Below, in pieces: positions 60,267-64,000 of a stretch of 64,000 nt of DNA. Each line of letters opens with the position of its first letter. Position 1 is the first letter of the stretch. The translations under genes were made by a program, and so were the position numbers. Under the pieces are notes generated by a model. The model did not search any database. It was not told the origin of the DNA and worked only from the letters and a program-made list of their open reading frames with translations. Origin of the DNA: Jacaranda mimosifolia (lineage: Eukaryota; Streptophyta; Magnoliopsida; Lamiales; Bignoniaceae); the NCBI GenBank assembly GCA_018894105.1, contig CM032123.1, positions 3,969,001-4,033,000 on the forward strand. Direction: 5' to 3'.

Positions 60267-61118
60267 TGGAAGATTGCTGTGGAATTTCCTATTGAGCAAT
60301 CTATCAGATGGATAGCAGAATTACACAGTGGATGGTTTGATGATTATGATGATAATCCCTGTGCCAGATCATTCCTTGAATGGTTTTATCCATTATCAAT
60401 TTGGATGAAATTATTCAAAATAATTCAAATTAAACAGGTTGGAAGAGCTGAACCAGGAGAACCAGGAGTCTCTGTTATTTTCATCCTTTCAAGACAAAGT
60501 TCTCCTCACATCCATAACTTACCATATTTTTACTCAGTTCAAGAATATGGTGTTTTTCCGTATTTCCTCAATAAAGAGTTTTTTGAACATGGAAGTGAGA
60601 TCGGAGAATTTCAAAGGAAAATGGCAGAGAATAATTCTATTGTTCCACCTCAGATATGGCCCAGATTTGAAGAGGATGCTCCATGGGAACAAATGCCTAT
60701 TGACTATGCTATACAGCTGCAAAATGATGCCAGAGCTTACTTTGAGCAGTTTTATACAGAGTACAATAGGACTACCCCAGAACATATGTGGGGATCTTCG
60801 AAGGCTTATTTCAAGAAACATTAGAATTCACTTTCTCATAATAAGTCTTCCCAGGGTGCTGCTGCTACTATCCCATGCTCGTTTCCAGTTGTTTCTACAT
60901 TCGCCCCAACGATTCCTACTTCATCAGATAAGGGTAAGGAAAAGGTGATTGAACAAGACGATATGATGGATTCACAAGACCCTTATGAGCTGGAATCACA
61001 ATGGATGGAAAAAGCTGGGATTACTGTTGACCTTAATAATCCGTTGAGTCAGACTCCACCACAGAACACATCAAGCGTGGTGTTTGGCCCATTTCCTGCT
61101 GGCTTTTTGACTGAATAA
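60267..61118 (+). pseudogene. Pararetrovirus downstream coding region
   Basis: Continues in the same frame as the polyprotein directly after the TAA at 60264-60266, with no ATG near its start. The only other interruption is a TAG at 60822-60824; the second copy of this part (62672-63088) is open across the equivalent position. The C-terminal ~100 residues are rich in S, P, T, N and Q and end at the TAA at 61116-61118. It could be the C-terminal end of the polyprotein or a separate ORF2 as in florendoviruses. The function is unknown to me. Confidence 0.75.
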
Positions 61119-61661
61119 AAGCTAGCATCTTTACAGCTTTCGGTTTGCTTTTTCTTTGTTTGGTTTGTCGTTTGTTTGTATTATTGGTTTTTGCTTTTTA
61201 TCCAGTTTAAAGGTGATTTTAATTATTGTACTTGTTGTCGAGTGAGTCAGATAAGTACTGTACTGTAATTATTGTAAGTTTGTCGTTTGTCAAATCTCCC
61301 TCTATATAAAGGGATGAGGTTTTAGTTTGTAAGCAGATTGAGTGGGAGAAAAATAAAAAATATCTTTTAAGCATCTCTTGTTTTCTTTACTATTTCCAGT
61401 TTCATTTACTATTCTGCTACCATCTCCCATCTTTTAAAACTTAACTATGCTCTGCAGTTGCCTTTAATAGGATCCTCTGCATCAGAAAGGGTTTTAATTT
61501 TCCTTCTCTAAGTTTAGTTTTCTGGCTTATTTGAGTTCTCTATTCTTGATTATGATCCTAACCGAAGTATGTGTCTTAGCATAAAAGGACACGCCCTTGT
61601 TGCCCACAGTTGAGGCCTTTCCCGGCGGACGTCATACCTTGCTAAGATACCGACTTCCAGT
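61119..61661 (+). promoter_or_regulatory. Virus intergenic region: promoter, poly(A) signal, leader
   Basis: A TATA box TATATAAA at 61313-61320 lies in a stretch with the palindromic gtgagtcag (about 61240). An AATAAA at 61352-61357, about 30-40 bp downstream of the TATA, may serve 3'-end formation of the terminally redundant RNA. A ~310-bp leader follows up to cttccagtt (61654-61662), where the primer site would begin; here it is cut off. Confidence 0.7.
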
Positions 61662-61792
61662 TGATTTTAATTATTGTACTTGTTGTCGAGTGAGTCAGAT
61701 AAGTACTGTACTGTAATTATTGTAAGTTTGTCGTTTGTCAAATCTCCCTCTATATAAAGGGATGAGGTTTTAGTTTGTAAGCAGATTGAGTG
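61662..61792 (+). repeat. Duplicated virus promoter segment
   Basis: 131 bp matching 61214-61344, including a second TATATAAA at 61751-61758. It is fused to the end of the leader on the left and to an inverted coding piece on the right, so it would drive nothing recognisable. Confidence 0.9.
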
Positions 61793-62654
61793 AATCCCTG
61801 GACGCTTGGTGAGTTTGTTCATAGGTCGTGATCCAAGATTCAGGGATCAACTTCTGCAATTCCTCCTTAGGTAATTGTCTGGGGACATAAGTACAACTGG
61901 GTATATGATCAGTGTCCACATAAATTAACAAGGCTTCATTAGTTTCCTGAGGATACGCAAAATCAATTGAATGATTTTGAATCCTGTACACCATCTGATA
62001 ATGAAGGGTTGCAGAATAAGTTGTAGCCGTAGGGACTGCTCCACAGATCTGAATTTGGAGCTTTAGTACAGATTGTAAGCATGGATCTGATATTGGCAGG
62101 TTGAAATTAGGAAACATAGTTACAAGGACTGTTCCCGAATTCAACGTTGTTTGAACTGTGCCAATACTTGCATGCTGGTAGTCAGAATACCGGGTATCCA
62201 ATAGAGCAATTCTGGCCGTGGTAGGTAAACCTTTTCGTCCATGAAGGGTAAGAGCAAACCTTATGGCTCCAAAATGGATATGGGTATATCCTTCAGAAAG
62301 CCATAACCTTGGTAAGTGAGAGGGTAACTCAATTGAAACCATCTGCTCCTTTTCTGTAGCTGGTAGAAAGTGTTGATCAAAAGCAGAGGCTTGAACATAC
62401 TCCTTAACCTGAACTTTAGAAGGAGTGATAAGGCTTTTAACTGTTTTGGTGAAGGAAGACCTGGGATTTGTAAAAGCATTATAGGGGTTAATGAGAGGCA
62501 AATTTGTTAATGGAACCTTTTCATTATCTGGGAGATAGGTAACTTCATAAAGAGAGTCTATCTTAGAAGCATCGGATTTACGAAAACTGGGACTCGGAAC
62601 AAGGGATGAAGAAGATGAGGTAGAAGTAGCTGGCCTGGGTAGTAAACTATCCAT
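61793..62654 (-). pseudogene. Pararetrovirus polyprotein N-terminal fragment, inverted
   Basis: From the ATG at 62654 the minus strand gives about 285 open residues: a serine-rich N-terminus, then the movement-protein region seen at 55115 onwards, ending at the residues encoded near 55735 of the main copy. It supplies the true virus start codon, which is missing from the main block. Few differences separate the two copies. Confidence 0.9.
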
Positions 62655-62667
62655 GGCTCCGATACCA
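62654..62667 (-). other. Virus primer-binding site (tRNA-Met type)
   Basis: The minus strand reads tggtatcggagcca, a near match to the tRNA-iMet complement, overlapping the ATG of the virus polyprotein. Minus-strand DNA synthesis of the virus would start here. The inverted joint lies 4-5 bp upstream. Confidence 0.85.
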
Positions 62668-62671
62668 ACTG

Positions 62672-63088
62672 GACTATGCTATACAGCTACAAAATGATGC
62701 CAGAGCTTACTTTGAGCAGTTTTATACAGAGTACAATAGGACTACCCCAGAACATATGTGGGGATCTTCGAAAGCTTATTTCAAGAAACATTGGAATTCA
62801 CTTTCTCATAATAAGTCTTCCCAGGGTGCTGCTGCTACTATCCCATGCTCGTTTCCAGTTGTTTTTACATTCGCCCCAACGATTCCTACTTCATCAGATA
62901 AGGGTAAGGAAAAGGTGATTGAACAAGACGATATGATGGATTCACAAGACCCTTATGAGCTGGAATCACAATGGATGGAAAAAGCTGGGATTACTGTTGA
63001 CCTTAATAATCCGTTGAGTCAGACTCCACCACAGAACACATCAAGCGTGGTGTTTGGCCCATTTCCTACTGGCTTTTTGACTGAATAA
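62672..63088 (+). pseudogene. Pararetrovirus downstream coding region, second copy
   Basis: Homologous to 60702-61118 but open through the position of the stop at 60822. It encodes the C-terminal ~138 residues and ends at the same TAA. It lacks its upstream part and is fused to the inverted polyprotein N-terminus. Confidence 0.85.
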
Positions 63089-63167
63089 AAGCTAGCATCT
63101 TTACAGCTTTCGGTTTGCTTTTTCTTTGTTTGGTTTGTCGTTTGTTTGTATTATTGGTTTTTGCTTT

Positions 63168-63360
63168 GCCCAGAAACTCAATATAAATAGTGCTCATAAA
63201 AGATTCAATATTTGGTGAGTTTCTGGCCTGGATCTGTCTGTATTCTCCAAGAGCATACCACCAATTAGTCTTAAAGCTTCACGACCAAGGGACTCAGGAA
63301 TGGAATTGATATAGGCTTGCTTCAGATTTGGATTGTCCATACCACCAAGAATATAGAACT
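63168..63360 (-). pseudogene. Permuted coat-region fragments, inverted
   Basis: Two pieces of the coat region in swapped order: the minus-strand equivalent of 57451-57547, followed by the equivalent of about 57250-57346. They are joined at a shared short word (tggtggtatg occurs in both). The result is a scrambled relic. Confidence 0.8.
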
Positions 63361-64000
63361 TACCAACTGGAAGTCGGTATCTTAGCAAGGTATGACGTCC
63401 GCCGGGAAAGGCCTCAACTGTGGGCAACAAGGGCGTGTCCTTTTATGCTAAGACACATACTTCGGTTAGGATCATAGTCAAGAATAGAGAACTCAAATAA
63501 GCCAGAAAACTAAACTTAGAGAAGGAAAATTAAAACCCTTTCTGATGCAGAGGATCCTATTAAAGGCAACTGCAGAGCATAGTTAAGTTTTAAAAGATGG
63601 GAGATGGTAGCAGAATAGTAAATGAAACTGGAAATAGTAAAGAAAACAAGAGATGCTTAAAAGATATTTTTTATTTTTCTCCCACTCAATCTGCTTACAA
63701 ACTAAAACCTCATCCCTTTATATAGAGGGAGATTTGACAAACGACAAACTTACAATAATTACAGTACAGTACTTATCTGACTCACTCGACAACAAGTACA
63801 ATAATTAAAATCACCTTTAAACTGGATAAAAAGCAAAAACCAATAATACAAACAAACGACAAACCAAACAAAGAAAAAGCAAACCGAAAGCTGTAAAGAT
63901 GCTAGCTTTTATTCAGTCAAAAAGCCAGCAGGAAATGGGCCAAACACCACGCTTGATGTGTTCTGTGGTGGAGTCTGACTCAACGGATTATTAAGGTCAA
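63361..64000 (-). mobile_element. Inverted virus leader, promoter and coding end
   Basis: On the minus strand the end of the downstream coding region (64000-63909, stop at 63909-63911) is followed by a TATA box (63718-63725), the leader, and the first bases of the primer site (63365-63361). It matches 61030-61665 closely. The block continues past the window edge. Confidence 0.88.

Larger units (their letters stand above)
55115..64000 (+). mobile_element. Endogenous pararetrovirus (Caulimoviridae), rearranged
   Basis: A long block (55115-61661, plus) carries most of one virus genome: movement, coat, protease, reverse transcriptase and RNase H regions, the downstream coding region and the intergenic promoter/leader. 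It is followed by a second promoter piece (61662-61792), an inverted 5' coding piece (61793-62671), a direct piece of the last coding part (62672-63167), an inverted coat piece (63168-63360), and an inverted leader-promoter-coding end (63361-64000). No integrase is seen, as expected. The primer site abutting the first start codon and the fused polyprotein resemble florendovirus/petuvirus-type caulimovirids; genus uncertain. The right edge continues past the window. Confidence 0.92.

Noticed and set aside
60439..60948. 169-codon frame overlapping the virus downstream region
   Set aside because: An alternate frame of the region that clearly reads in the polyprotein frame; no recognisable features.

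Overview
The window is a repeat-rich, gene-poor stretch of a flowering-plant nuclear genome, most likely a eudicot. The evidence is plant Ty1/copia and Ty3/gypsy (Tat-type) retrotransposons, MITEs, plant CYP72-clan cytochrome P450 exons with GT-AG introns, a copy of the plant splicing helicase PRP16, and an endogenous plant pararetrovirus (Caulimoviridae). I could not identify the species. I found no intact host gene, no RNA gene and nothing bacterial.

Layout. 1-1.1 kb: AT-rich tandem repeats. 1.1-11.2 kb: a large non-autonomous LTR element (LARD-like) with ~2.7 kb LTRs, a tRNA-Met primer site and a non-coding, tandemly repeated interior. Its right LTR is split by a decayed copia element (5.35-10.70 kb). 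11.2-18.0 kb: four decayed tandem P450 copies (plus strand). 18.1-21.6 kb: a full-length intron-less PRP16 pseudogene (minus strand). 21.6-35.8 kb: two further PRP16 fragments, each followed by the same LTR; one fragment is split by a fairly young copia element (26.82-33.29 kb, 5-bp target duplication), and one LTR carries a solo LTR. 35.8-41.3 kb: AT-rich DNA with CACTA- and hAT-like remnants and tandem repeats. 41.35-51.88 kb: a complete but decayed Tat-type gypsy element with an antisense extra ORF. 51.9-54.0 kb: AT-rich DNA and a clear hAT-type MITE. 54.12-54.61 kb: an intact first exon of another P450. From 55.115 kb to the window end: a rearranged endogenous pararetrovirus inserted in that P450's first intron.

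History. The P450 cluster duplicated and decayed. A PRP16 copy landed in or recombined into one P450 exon. An LTR inserted just 5' of PRP16, and the PRP16-LTR junction was then duplicated locally at least twice. Copia and solo-LTR insertions came later on top of this. The pararetrovirus is a mosaic of inverted, permuted pieces; three of its internal joints lie within about 5 bp of the tRNA primer-binding site, the point where pararetroviral DNA has a strand discontinuity. I see no new defence or metabolic system. The most informative signals are those virus joints, the long virus ORF, the repeated PRP16-LTR junction, and the antisense ORF with its own TATA box inside the Tat element.
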